This document shows positions 9,402-17,511 of a DNA stretch of 64,000 bases, one piece after another. Below the pieces are notes generated by a model. That model was not told the origin of the DNA. It did no database searches and worked only from the letters and a program-made list of their open reading frames with translations. The stretch spans positions 558,001 through 622,000 of the forward strand of contig NZ_JACOFT010000002.1 in the NCBI RefSeq assembly GCF_014699135.1. The letters are read 5' to 3'. The stretch's first letter is position 1. Every line of letters begins with the position of its first letter. The position numbers were made by a program, and so were the translations under genes. This DNA comes from Cognatundibacterium aquatile (GTDB lineage: Bacteria > Pseudomonadota > Gammaproteobacteria > Burkholderiales > Burkholderiaceae_D).

Positions 9402-9747
9402 TATCTATTCTCTTTAAGGTGGCAAAGACCAAAAACATGACCAAAAAATAATTCCCGAGGACATTATGATCATCGAAATTCATTTTAAAGGGAAAAAATA
9501 AATGCTTAAGCCCGAATAAAGGGGTGAAAGATATTTAAATTAAGCCCTCAAGAAATTTTAAAAGCTGTCGTTGAGCGGAATATCGCGAAAAACTTAAGCA
9601 AAAAAAATAGTATTTATTTGCGGAAACTAGCTAAAAGTTTTTGATTCCCGTCCGTAACCCTTTACAACGGCGGTGCAACAGTCAACAGACAGACCGAAGT
9701 TTGAGGTTTTAACGCCGAATTTAATAACTTAGGTAAGGAGTATCAAA
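9402..9747. promoter_or_regulatory. Divergent intergenic region between the glycosyltransferase gene and fliC
   Basis: This 346-base AT-rich region holds the upstream sequences of both the leftward glycosylation cluster and the flagellin gene. It contains no plausible ORF. The right part carries a sigma-28-like promoter and the fliC ribosome-binding site (GGTAAGGAG at about 9732-9740, seven bases before the ATG). A second gene-free AT-rich stretch (9402-9600) presumably holds the leftward promoter, but I see no clear consensus. Confidence 0.6.
9632..9657 (+). promoter_or_regulatory. Probable sigma-28 (FliA) promoter of fliC
   Basis: TAAAAGTTT at 9632-9640 resembles the flagellar -35 element TAAAGTTT. 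TCCGTAA at 9651-9657 resembles the -10 element GCCGATAA, with spacing about one base shorter than consensus. Position about 90 bases before the flagellin start fits a class 3 flagellar promoter. The match is imperfect. Confidence 0.55.
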
Positions 9748-11235
9748 ATGGCTTCATATATCAATACCAATATTGCATCCATGAATGCACAACGCAGCCT
9801 GACTACATCTCAAGGCTCTCTGCAAACATCCATGCAACGTCTGTCATCCGGTCTGCGTATTAACAGCGCAAAAGATGACTCCGCTGGTCTCGCAATTTCT
9901 CAACGTATGACTTCGCAGCTGAATGGTCAAAACCAAGCTGCACGTAATGCGAATGACGGTATCTCTCTGGCTCAGACAGCTGAGGGCGATCTGCAACAAA
10001 TCGGTTCCAACTTACAACGTATTCGTGATCTGGCAGTTCAGGCAGCCAACGGCTCTAACAGTGCATCAGACCGCGCATCCCTGAATAACGAAGCCAGCCA
10101 GTTGATCTCTGAAATCAACCGTGTTGCAAGTTCTTCTAACTTTAACGGCGTGAATCTGCTTGACGGTAGCTTTGCAAACCAAACATTCCAGGTTGGTGCA
10201 AACGGTAGCTCAAACGATCAGATCAGTATTTCAGCAATCGCCAGTGCAAAATCGTCCTCTCTTGGTGTTGGCTCAACATCCAGCTACAAAGCAACTGTAG
10301 CAGGTGCAGGTGCTGTAACAACGACAGCTCTGGCATCTGGCGATTTGTCTATCAATGGTTACCAAGTCGGCGCATCTGCTAGTGATGGCGTATCCTTCTC
10401 TAACGCAACTGGCAGTGGTATCGCTAAAGCCGCAGCAATTAACGCAATCAGTGGTCAAACTGGTGTGACAGCAACAGTTGGCTCCACAGCAGTGGCCGGT
10501 ACAGCATCGACAAGCGCAACAGCAATCGCTTCTGGCGACATCACAATTAACGGTGTCAATCTGGGTGCATTGAGCGCCTCGACTTCCGGCGCTCAACGTG
10601 GCGCACAAGTTGCTGCTGCTGTTAATGCGATCAGCTCACAAACTGGCGTATCAGCTACATTTGATACAACAACTGGTGCTGTTGCCCTGGCAGCTGCTGA
10701 TGGACGTAATATCACAGTTACAGCAAGTACTAATGCAGCTGCAGCTGCAGCCAATACAGGTATCACCGTATCTGCAACTGGTGCGACAGACATTGCTACA
10801 TCAACACTTTCCCTGTCTTCCACAAGCTCTGCTGGTATTACTCTGGCAAATGGTACAGGTACAGGTTTGACAGCTGCAAACTTGACAGGTGGCTTCACTT
10901 CAGCAGCAGTCACAGTCGGGGCAGGTGTATCCTCTCTGAATCTGAGTACGGCGGCAGGGGCGCAGTCAGCTCTGGCAACCATCGATTCGGCGATTGCATC
11001 GGTCAATAGTTCACGCGCTTCTTTGGGTGCGATACAAAACCGCTTCACTTCTGCTGTCAACAGCTTGCAAACATCACAAGAAAACTTGGCATCAGCACGT
11101 AGCCGTATTCAAGACTCCGATTTTGCTTCGGAAACAGCAAATATGACTCGTTCTCAAGTGTTGCAACAAGCTGGTACTGCAATTTTGGCTCAAGCTAACT
11201 CATTACCTAACGGTGTTCTCGCACTGCTGCGTTAA
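9748..11235 (+). CDS. fliC: Flagellin (filament subunit)
   Basis: The 495-residue structural subunit of the flagellar filament. The conserved N-terminal D0/D1 region (about residues 1-165, containing RLSSGLRINSAKDDSAGLAI) and C-terminal D1/D0 region (about 400-495, ending NSLPNGVLALLR) are both intact. The middle is a Ser/Thr/Ala/Gly-rich variable domain with two Flagellin_IN-like repeats about 65 residues apart (starting near residues 196 and 261, ASGDLSING / ASGDITING). Its surface-exposed Ser/Thr content makes it a good acceptor for O-glycans, in line with the adjacent glycosyltransferase. It is preceded by a sigma-28-like promoter and strong RBS and followed by a long hairpin. Secreted through the flagellar export channel, so no signal peptide. 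Confidence 0.97.
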   Translation: MASYINTNIASMNAQRSLTTSQGSLQTSMQRLSSGLRINSAKDDSAGLAISQRMTSQLNGQNQAARNANDGISLAQTAEGDLQQIGSNLQRIRDLAVQAANGSNSASDRASLNNEASQLISEINRVASSSNFNGVNLLDGSFANQTFQVGANGSSNDQISISAIASAKSSSLGVGSTSSYKATVAGAGAVTTTALASGDLSINGYQVGASASDGVSFSNATGSGIAKAAAINAISGQTGVTATVGSTAVAGTASTSATAIASGDITINGVNLGALSASTSGAQRGAQVAAAVNAISSQTGVSATFDTTTGAVALAAADGRNITVTASTNAAAAAANTGITVSATGATDIATSTLSLSSTSSAGITLANGTGTGLTAANLTGGFTSAAVTVGAGVSSLNLSTAAGAQSALATIDSAIASVNSSRASLGAIQNRFTSAVNSLQTSQENLASARSRIQDSDFASETANMTRSQVLQQAGTAILAQANSLPNGVLALLR

Positions 11236-11267
11236 TCAATAGCTTCAGTTTTCTATTGATGTAGATA

Positions 11268-11297
11268 ATTCCCCTGATCAGTTATGATCAGGGGAAT
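11268..11297 (+). terminator. Perfect 13-bp hairpin between fliC and flaG
   Basis: ATTCCCCTGATCA and its exact complement are separated by the loop GTTA, 32 bases after the fliC stop. No T-run follows, so it may be a 3' mRNA-stabilising hairpin or partial attenuator rather than a full terminator. It would let fliC transcript exceed that of the downstream genes. Confidence 0.6.
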
Positions 11298-11318
11298 CTA
11301 ACTTTGAAGGAAATGATC

Positions 11319-11693
11319 ATGGACATCCCATCGATTGGCAACCCGCCTCAATCGGGGCAATTGATCAGTGACAAAACTGCCGTCACCAACGTACGGTCAG
11401 CCCCTCCTGCTAATAACATTAGCGCACCCACGGCAACTGCAGCCGACAATTCTGAGAATAAGAAATTTGACAGCACCGAAGTTAATAAAGCAATCGCTCA
11501 TATTAACGATGCGCTGCAGGCTCGCTCACAGGATTTACGCTTCAGCGTCGATACTGACAGTAAGCGTGTTGTTGTCAAAATTATTGATCAGCAAACAAAT
11601 CAGGTGTTACGCCAGATTCCAACGGAAGAGGCACTTGAAATATCTAAATCCTTAGATAAATTAAAAGGATTACTCATTAAGAACGAAGCTTAA
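11319..11693 (+). CDS. flaG: FlaG family flagellar protein
   Basis: A 124-residue protein with a disordered N-terminus and a conserved C-terminal domain (about residues 55-124): FSVDTDSKRVVVKIIDQQTN, then RQIPTEEALEISK. FlaG affects filament length in other bacteria and typically lies between flagellin and fliD, as here. Three starts are possible (TTG 11304, ATG 11313, ATG 11319). AAGGA at 11307-11311 is best spaced for 11319. Confidence 0.88.
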   Translation: MDIPSIGNPPQSGQLISDKTAVTNVRSAPPANNISAPTATAADNSENKKFDSTEVNKAIAHINDALQARSQDLRFSVDTDSKRVVVKIIDQQTNQVLRQIPTEEALEISKSLDKLKGLLIKNEA

Positions 11694-11795
11694 TCGGTAA
11701 CGATCTTTTTAAAATAGCAGGTAAAACCCCTTCTTTCATCTCAATTGAACAAGAATCAGATTTGATATAGTAAGGACCTCAAAAGGAGAATTATT

Positions 11796-13811
11796 GTGGC
11801 CATACAATCCACCGGTGTAGGTTCTGGACTTCCCGTTGACACCATTGTCAGCAAGCTCATGGCCATTGAGAGTCTGCCGCTAGCATCTATTCAGAAAAAA
11901 CAAACAAGTTATCAGGCAGATGTCACTGCATTAGGCGCTTTAAGTGGTTCTGTCAGCTCCTTCCAGTCTTCCCTGATTGCACTGAGCAGTGCGTCCACCT
12001 TTAAGACGCTCGCAGCAACAGCAAGTGATACAGCAGTTGCCTCAGTCACAGCAAGCAGCACCGCCAGTGTTGGCAATTACAACGTCAATGTGACGCAACT
12101 TGCACAGTCTCAGACTTTATCCAGCGCAGGACAAATCAATACTACAGCCTCCATCGGCAGTGGTGCCAGCACAACGTTAAGCTTTCAGTTCGGCAGTATT
12201 TCAGGCGGCACTCAGACTGGCGGAATATATAGTGGAGCAACGTTTACGCAAGATGCCAGCCAGGCAACAGGCACAGTAACGATTGATAGCACAAATAATT
12301 CGCTGCAAGGCATCCGGGATGCCATCAATAACGCAAAAATCGGCGTGAATGCATCCATCGTCGGTGACGGCAGTGCGACTCCTTATCATTTAGTGCTGAA
12401 TTCGACCTCAACAGGTGCAACATCAAGTTTGAAAATCAGTGTTGCCGGGGATGCGAATCTGCAAAATCTGCTTTCTTATGATCCAGCCGGCACACAGAAC
12501 TTCAAAGAAGTGACTACTGGTCAGAATGCCAACCTGACCGTCAACGGCATTGCCGTATCCAGCGCAAGCAATAAGGTCGGAACGGCCATTCAGGGTGTGA
12601 CAATCAGCGCCCAGAAGATAGGCACCACGTCGATTGCAGTCAATACCAATACATCGGCAGTACAAAATAGCATTAACTCTTTTGTCTCTGCGTACAACAG
12701 TCTGAACAGCACGATTGCACAACTGACTTCATATAATCCAACGACAAAAGCTGCGGGGGCGTTACTTGGCGACCCAACTGTCCAGGCAATTCAAAATCAG
12801 GTACGAAACACTTTGTCAACCGCAGTAAATGGTCTGGGTGGAGGCTTCACCAGTCTGGCGCAGATCGGCATCAGCTTTCAGAAAGACGGATCGCTGGCAG
12901 TTGACTCCAGCAAACTGCAGACCGCATTAACAAATAATTTTAATGATGTCGGCGGATTGTTTTCGGCAATGGGCAAAACAACAGATAGTCTGACCAGTTT
13001 GTCCGGCTCCACGGCCGCAACACAGCCTGGCGACTATGCAATCAAAGTAACGCAGATTGCCACGCAAGGTGTGTTAACCGGTGATGTCAACTTGAATTCG
13101 GCATCAACTACGATTGCTGCGGGAACAAAAATTGATGTCAAAATTGACGGCCTCTCCGGCACAGTGAGTTTAGCGGCAGGAAACTACACCGCATCACAAC
13201 TCGCTTCGATGATACAGTCGTCTATCAATGGTACTGCCAGTTTCTCCAATGCAGGTGTCACGGTTACCACCTCAATTGACAGCAATGGCTTCTTGAATAT
13301 TACTTCGGGCAGTTTTGGTAGTGCATCCAATGTCAGCCTGACCAGCAATGCTGGCACGAGTGTCAGTGCATTGACTGGAACAGTCAACACGGGAACAACG
13401 GGTAAAAATGTCGCCGGTACATTAAACGGCGTCTCAGCTACAGGTTTAGGTCAAATATTGACTGGCGCATCCGGCTCACCTTCTGAAGGCTTGCAAATCT
13501 TAGTGAATGGCGGTGCAACGGGTGACCGCGGCAAAGTCAGTTTTTCTCAGGGTTACGCATACAAACTGAATAATCTTGTCACCAGTTTCCTTGGAACGAC
13601 AGGCACGATCAGTAGTGCAACAAAAGGTATTAACACGACATTAGCGTCACTACAGAAACAAACCGACGAGCTGAATGCGCGCTTGCTTAAAACTCAGAAC
13701 CGCCTTCAGGCGCAATATTCTGCTCTTGATTCCGTCATCTCGAAATTAAATGCAACTCAAAGCTTTTTAACTGCTCAGATTGGCATTCTGAACGGTTCAA
13801 CGAATAAGTAA
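11796..13811 (+). CDS. fliD: Flagellar filament cap protein (hook-associated protein 2)
   Basis: A 671-residue cap protein that sits at the filament tip and promotes flagellin folding and polymerisation. The FliD N-terminal domain starts with GVGSGLPVDTIVSKLM; the C-terminal coiled-coil region (KGINTTLASLQKQTDELNAR) and terminal heptad-rich helix are present. Between them are Flagellin_IN-like repeats. It is longer than many FliD proteins (~470 residues) because of an expanded Ser/Thr/Gly-rich middle. The start is GTG at 11796, seven bases after AAAAGGAG. Followed by fliS and fliT, its export chaperones. Confidence 0.95.
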   Translation: MAIQSTGVGSGLPVDTIVSKLMAIESLPLASIQKKQTSYQADVTALGALSGSVSSFQSSLIALSSASTFKTLAATASDTAVASVTASSTASVGNYNVNVTQLAQSQTLSSAGQINTTASIGSGASTTLSFQFGSISGGTQTGGIYSGATFTQDASQATGTVTIDSTNNSLQGIRDAINNAKIGVNASIVGDGSATPYHLVLNSTSTGATSSLKISVAGDANLQNLLSYDPAGTQNFKEVTTGQNANLTVNGIAVSSASNKVGTAIQGVTISAQKIGTTSIAVNTNTSAVQNSINSFVSAYNSLNSTIAQLTSYNPTTKAAGALLGDPTVQAIQNQVRNTLSTAVNGLGGGFTSLAQIGISFQKDGSLAVDSSKLQTALTNNFNDVGGLFSAMGKTTDSLTSLSGSTAATQPGDYAIKVTQIATQGVLTGDVNLNSASTTIAAGTKIDVKIDGLSGTVSLAAGNYTASQLASMIQSSINGTASFSNAGVTVTTSIDSNGFLNITSGSFGSASNVSLTSNAGTSVSALTGTVNTGTTGKNVAGTLNGVSATGLGQILTGASGSPSEGLQILVNGGATGDRGKVSFSQGYAYKLNNLVTSFLGTTGTISSATKGINTTLASLQKQTDELNARLLKTQNRLQAQYSALDSVISKLNATQSFLTAQIGILNGSTNK

Positions 13812-13849
13812 CAAGCAACTGATAATTTAGAAAACTCAAAGGACTAGCT

Positions 13850-14320
13850 ATGTTTGGCTCATCAAAATCCTATGGTGCAAGTGCATATACAAAAATTGGT
13901 GTGGAAACCGGCGTCATAGCTGCCAGCCCCCACAAACTGATCGTCATGTTATTCGATGGTGCGATCACAGCGATTGGAAATGCTTTACAGCAAATGCAAA
14001 AGGGAGAAATTGCAGCAAAAGGAAAATCAATTTCTCACGCCATTTCCATTATTGATAACGGCTTGCGTGCCAGCCTGGATAAGCGAGTCGGCGGTGAAAT
14101 TGCACTCAATCTGGATGCACTGTATGAATATATGAGCAGACAGCTATTGCTGGGAAATCTGAATAAAGATGAAGAAAAATTACTGGAAGTGCAAACTTTA
14201 TTACGTGATCTGAAACAAACATGGGAAACCATAGAACCCGCAGCGCAAGCACCAACGCAGCCGGCTATCAGCGAACACGATCCTTTACAACCACGACAAG
14301 TTCACGTTTTTGAGGCCTGA
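13850..14320 (+). CDS. fliS: Flagellin export chaperone FliS
   Basis: A 156-residue helical chaperone that binds the C-terminus of flagellin and prevents premature polymerisation. The family landmarks AYTKIGVETGVIAASPHKLIVML and the following FDGA are at the N-terminus, with EYMSRQLL in the third helix. A short Pro/Gln-rich tail extends beyond the usual ~130 residues. Lies between fliD and fliT as in most flagellated proteobacteria; the fliT ATG follows its stop by six bases. Confidence 0.95.
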   Translation: MFGSSKSYGASAYTKIGVETGVIAASPHKLIVMLFDGAITAIGNALQQMQKGEIAAKGKSISHAISIIDNGLRASLDKRVGGEIALNLDALYEYMSRQLLLGNLNKDEEKLLEVQTLLRDLKQTWETIEPAAQAPTQPAISEHDPLQPRQVHVFEA

Positions 14321-14326
14321 TTCATA

Positions 14327-14662
14327 ATGGAAAGCATAGAAATTATTAAGCTGTACGAGAATATTGCCGTACTCACTGATCAAATGTTGAATGCCGCCCG
14401 CAACCGCGACTGGGAACAATTGACGGAGCTGGAAAACGATTGCAGCTCAAAGGTTCAAAAAATTCGTGATAATGAGAGTCCGGCATTCTTACCTCCGGAA
14501 CTCAAAGAGCGAAAAATTCGTGTCATAAAAAAAATACTGGCTGACGATAAAGAAATTCGCGACATTACAGAACCGTGGATGGCTGAATTGTCTAATCTGA
14601 TGAAAGCGTCAAGTGCCGAACGCAAACTGAATCACACTTATGGAGCCGCAAGCTCGGCGTAA
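14327..14662 (+). CDS. fliT: Flagellar protein FliT (FliD export chaperone)
   Basis: A 111-residue all-helical protein with the FliT pattern YENIAVLTDQMLNAARNRDW at the N-terminus and a charged KIRVIKKILADDKEIR helix. FliT chaperones FliD, and in enterics also binds FlhDC and FliI. Sequence similarity in this family is low, so the call rests on size, helical pattern and position right after fliS. Confidence 0.85.
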   Translation: MESIEIIKLYENIAVLTDQMLNAARNRDWEQLTELENDCSSKVQKIRDNESPAFLPPELKERKIRVIKKILADDKEIRDITEPWMAELSNLMKASSAERKLNHTYGAASSA

Positions 14663-14667
14663 CCGAT

Positions 14668-15831
14668 ATGCCATACCGCCTCGATAATTCGATTACGACT
14701 GCCGATATCGAGGCGGCATCAGCGAGTTCGGGACTCCATTCGCTCAAGCAGGAAGTTGCCTCAAAACTTGCACAACTCGTTGTAGGTCAACAACTCAAAG
14801 GGGAAATCCTTACCCGACAAAAGGACGGCAGCTTTACTGTCCGGGTCGCTAATTTTAGCGTTCGCATGCAACTCCCGGAAGGCGTTAAGGAGGGAGACTC
14901 AGTCTCGTTGCGTTTAATTTCAACAGATCCGAAACCAACGTTTGCCTTAGAAAGCAAATCTCAAATCACAGAAAGCTTCATTGCCGGGCAAACCTACACA
15001 CCTGGCAAAAAAACGCTATCTGATTTTTCAGCTTCGCCTCAGGCAAGACTGGAAGATGCGGGCAAGTTAGCACAAATAAAAACAATTCCCCAATCCACGT
15101 CAGCCCTCCCCCATCTGGAGGCTGGCATTCAATCGGACAGCAGCGTTACTTTTTTAAGTACGGCCAGCAAACTGATTGGCACCATTCTGCAGTCTGGAGA
15201 TGGCAGTACCGAAGGCAACGCGATTGTCGGAAAAACTGCAATACTAAACTCGCAAGCCGATTTAAATAGCATCGAAAAAACGGCTGTATTATTAGAAAAA
15301 AAAATCAGCCAGAGTGGCCTCTTTTACGAATCTCACCTCGCAGAATGGGTGGATGGGAAAAAGAATTTAAGTGACTTACGAACAGAGCCCCAGGCTGTAC
15401 TTTCAGCACTAAGTCAGAATATTGTCAGCGAAGAAAGCAGTCTTACCTCTGGAAATAAAGAATTAATTCAACTCATTCAGCAACAGTTACGAACCTTGGA
15501 AAATCAAAGCCTGCGTTGGCAAGGCGAGCTTTTCCCAGGACAATATATGAAATGGGAAATCAAGAGAGATAAGCCTTCTCATCAAACCAGCGAATTTTCA
15601 CCTGACGACAATAATTACTGGCAAAGTACCGTCAAGTTTGATTTACCCTCTCTGGGCACAGTTTCAGCAACGTTTAATTTTCGTGCAAATCATTTAAGCT
15701 TAAATATCAATGCAGAAAATGAAGAGACTGTAAGCGCTCTTAAAACTCACGCTGGGCAACTATCGTCCGCCCTGTCCTCTTTAGACACGATTCTGGATAG
15801 CCTGAGTGTCAGAAAAAATGACAGTAAATAA
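14668..15831 (+). CDS. FliK-like flagellar protein (putative second hook-length-control-type protein)
   Basis: A 387-residue protein with a polar, low-complexity middle and a C-terminal domain (about residues 290-380) resembling the FliK/Flg_hook domain: LPSLGTVSATFNFRANHLSLNI, a pattern close to the LPDLG...V.....LNV segment of FliK. The N-terminus includes an OB-like stretch (LKGEILTRQKDGSFTVRV). It is distinct from the classical FliK encoded at 22778-24112. It overlaps an FlhB C-terminal-domain homologue, a pairing that recalls the FliK-FlhB export-switch interaction. Domain assignment is by eye; function is inferred. Confidence 0.65.
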   Translation: MPYRLDNSITTADIEAASASSGLHSLKQEVASKLAQLVVGQQLKGEILTRQKDGSFTVRVANFSVRMQLPEGVKEGDSVSLRLISTDPKPTFALESKSQITESFIAGQTYTPGKKTLSDFSASPQARLEDAGKLAQIKTIPQSTSALPHLEAGIQSDSSVTFLSTASKLIGTILQSGDGSTEGNAIVGKTAILNSQADLNSIEKTAVLLEKKISQSGLFYESHLAEWVDGKKNLSDLRTEPQAVLSALSQNIVSEESSLTSGNKELIQLIQQQLRTLENQSLRWQGELFPGQYMKWEIKRDKPSHQTSEFSPDDNNYWQSTVKFDLPSLGTVSATFNFRANHLSLNINAENEETVSALKTHAGQLSSALSSLDTILDSLSVRKNDSK

Positions 15832-16111
15832 GCCCACCGATAAACACGCAGTCGCACTCGCTTACCATAGCGGGGATAGTGCTCCACGGGTTGTTGCCAA
15901 AGGCAAGGGAATAATTGCTGATGAGATAATCAGCAAGGCGAAAGAACACGGAGTCCACGTCCACGAATCAAAAGAGTTGGTATCTTTATTGATGAAAGTC
16001 GATCTGGACGAAAACATTCCCCCAGTTCTATATATCGCTGTTGCAGAACTGCTCGCTTGGCTTTACCATATAGACAAAGAAAAGTCCGGGGTCGAGCAGG
16101 AGACGCCCTGA
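15818..16111 (+). CDS. Stand-alone FlhB C-terminal (EscU/YscU/FlhB family) domain protein
   Basis: A 97-residue soluble protein resembling only the cytoplasmic tail of FlhB: NKPTDKHAVALAYHSGD, then PRVVAKGKGIIADEIISKAKEHGVHVHES and the LDENIPPVLYIAVAELLAWLY end. No membrane segments are present. The autocleavage motif NPTH of true FlhB is replaced here by the NKPTDKHA region, so self-cleavage is not expected. The start is either ATG 15818 or GTG 15806; neither has a clear ribosome site, and both overlap the FliK-like gene, so translation is probably coupled. Such paralogues are known in many bacteria with little functional data; a role modulating the export switch is inference. Confidence 0.8.
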   Translation: MTVNKPTDKHAVALAYHSGDSAPRVVAKGKGIIADEIISKAKEHGVHVHESKELVSLLMKVDLDENIPPVLYIAVAELLAWLYHIDKEKSGVEQETP

Positions 16112-16165
16112 ACCGTACCACCTCTACCATCTTAAAATTTTGACAGATAAGAGCAAATAAAAAAC

Positions 16166-16924
16166 ATGCAATCCCCTCCTTCTCTCGGGACTGAAAACCA
16201 AAGTCCTTTTCAGGTCGACTCTCGCAGGGAAATTATTTCCTTATTACGCGGCCTGAAAGATAGCAACCAGCTCATCAGCATGTTGATTCACGATGGCGCG
16301 GAAGTATTTATCACTTCCATTCTAGACGTTGACGATAACAATAATACGGTAACAGTTGACTGCGCCCCCGGCCAATTGGCCAATCAGAGAATAATTGAAG
16401 CACACCGGGTTTCATTTGAGGGTTTATTGGATAAAATCGGCATTCAGTTTTCCACGACAGGTGTCCATAGTGCCGAATTTGAGAACCGTCCAGCTTTACA
16501 ATTCAGCATCCCGTCAAACCTGATCCGACTGCAACGACGTGAGTATTATCGAATCAATACTCCAGTCTCAACGCCGATTAAAGTAAGCTTTTCTGTTGAG
16601 GTGAACGATAGTGTTGAAGTTTTAAAATTATCTCTGGTCGATATCAGTTGCGGTGGTATTGCCGTGCTTGATGAGAAAAAAATCCTCGACTGCACTCCAG
16701 GAAAAATCTATGAGCATTGCAAACTGGATTTACCGACAATTGGTCTGATCGATGTAGCGCTACAAATCAGAAACTCTCAAGATCTGGTTTTATTAAATGG
16801 AAAAACGAATCGTCGTATAGGCTGCCAGTTTTTCAATTTATCAAATTCAGTGCTGACCAGCGTTCAACGCTACATCATGAAATTAGAAAGAGAGCGGAAT
16901 TCCAAAATGACTGGAATCCGCTGA
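16166..16924 (+). CDS. ycgR: Flagellar brake protein YcgR (c-di-GMP-binding PilZ protein)
   Basis: A 252-residue two-domain protein. The YcgR N-terminal domain spans about residues 15-115. The PilZ domain (about 120-240) carries the c-di-GMP-binding arginine motif (LQRREYYRI) and the DISCGGIAV motif. When bound to c-di-GMP, YcgR acts on the motor/switch complex and slows swimming. Its position inside the flagellar locus and the GGDEF and HD-GYP genes in the same window fit a c-di-GMP motility control theme. No strong SD is visible before the ATG. Confidence 0.92.
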   Translation: MQSPPSLGTENQSPFQVDSRREIISLLRGLKDSNQLISMLIHDGAEVFITSILDVDDNNNTVTVDCAPGQLANQRIIEAHRVSFEGLLDKIGIQFSTTGVHSAEFENRPALQFSIPSNLIRLQRREYYRINTPVSTPIKVSFSVEVNDSVEVLKLSLVDISCGGIAVLDEKKILDCTPGKIYEHCKLDLPTIGLIDVALQIRNSQDLVLLNGKTNRRIGCQFFNLSNSVLTSVQRYIMKLERERNSKMTGIR

Positions 16925-16953
16925 AATACCGATCACTTCAATTGTGCTTAAGG

Positions 16954-17301
16954 TCAGATCTGCATATTCATGATGTCATGATATGCAGTGATTAATTTGT
17001 TTCTGACTTGCACCGTCGTCTGAAATGAAATGTTTGCTTTTTGCATTGAAATCATGACATCAGACAAACTGACTTTATCGTCTCCTAAGGCAAATTTTTC
17101 TCCCAACTGCTGCGATGTCAGTTGAACTTTGTTTACCTGATCTAATGATGCTTTCAGCGCATCTGCAAAGTCTAAGCGTTTTGGCGCATCACTTTCTTCG
17201 GTACGATTGATTCCGCTACCCGCCTCCATTTTCGCAGCCGTCGCTTTTAACTGGGCAACCATTGCGTCAATGCGACTGCTGTCAATGCCAGCCATTTTCA
17301 T
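16954..17301 (-). CDS. fliE: Flagellar hook-basal body adaptor FliE
   Basis: A 115-residue protein linking the MS ring to the rod. The C-terminal FliE signature is clear: FADALKASLDQVNKVQLTSQ, then SDVMISMQKANISFQTTVQVRNK. The start at 17301 is chosen because GGAG lies five bases before it; a longer frame to 17364 lacks this. It is encoded divergently to fliF, on the strand opposite the rest of the cluster, as in several betaproteobacteria. Its 3' end overlaps a near-perfect inverted repeat (16960-16988). Confidence 0.93.
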   Translation of the reverse strand: MKMAGIDSSRIDAMVAQLKATAAKMEAGSGINRTEESDAPKRLDFADALKASLDQVNKVQLTSQQLGEKFALGDDKVSLSDVMISMQKANISFQTTVQVRNKLITAYHDIMNMQI

Positions 17302-17511
17302 ACATTCTCCATAGTCAATAAAGATTGATCTAGCATCTACCTTACCACCTGAAAAATTATCCATTTCGATAAAAAGATGTACTAATTGATGCTTACTCTC
17401 CTGATTGAAATTCAGAATTCAGTGCAAAATCAGTAGTAAGGAAAAAACCAAAATGGCTTCGTAACATGATGCAAATACACTTCTTAATTTTCAATGCTGA
17501 TCAGGTGATTT

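Noticed and set aside
10593-11060. A 155-codon frame antisense to fliC
   Set aside because: Low-complexity Ala/Val-rich translation caused by the repetitive flagellin middle domain; no start signals.
16960-16988. Near-perfect inverted repeat CTGCATAT...ATATGCAG between ycgR and fliE
   Set aside because: It lies inside the fliE 3' coding end, has no T-run and one bulge; too weak to call a terminator.
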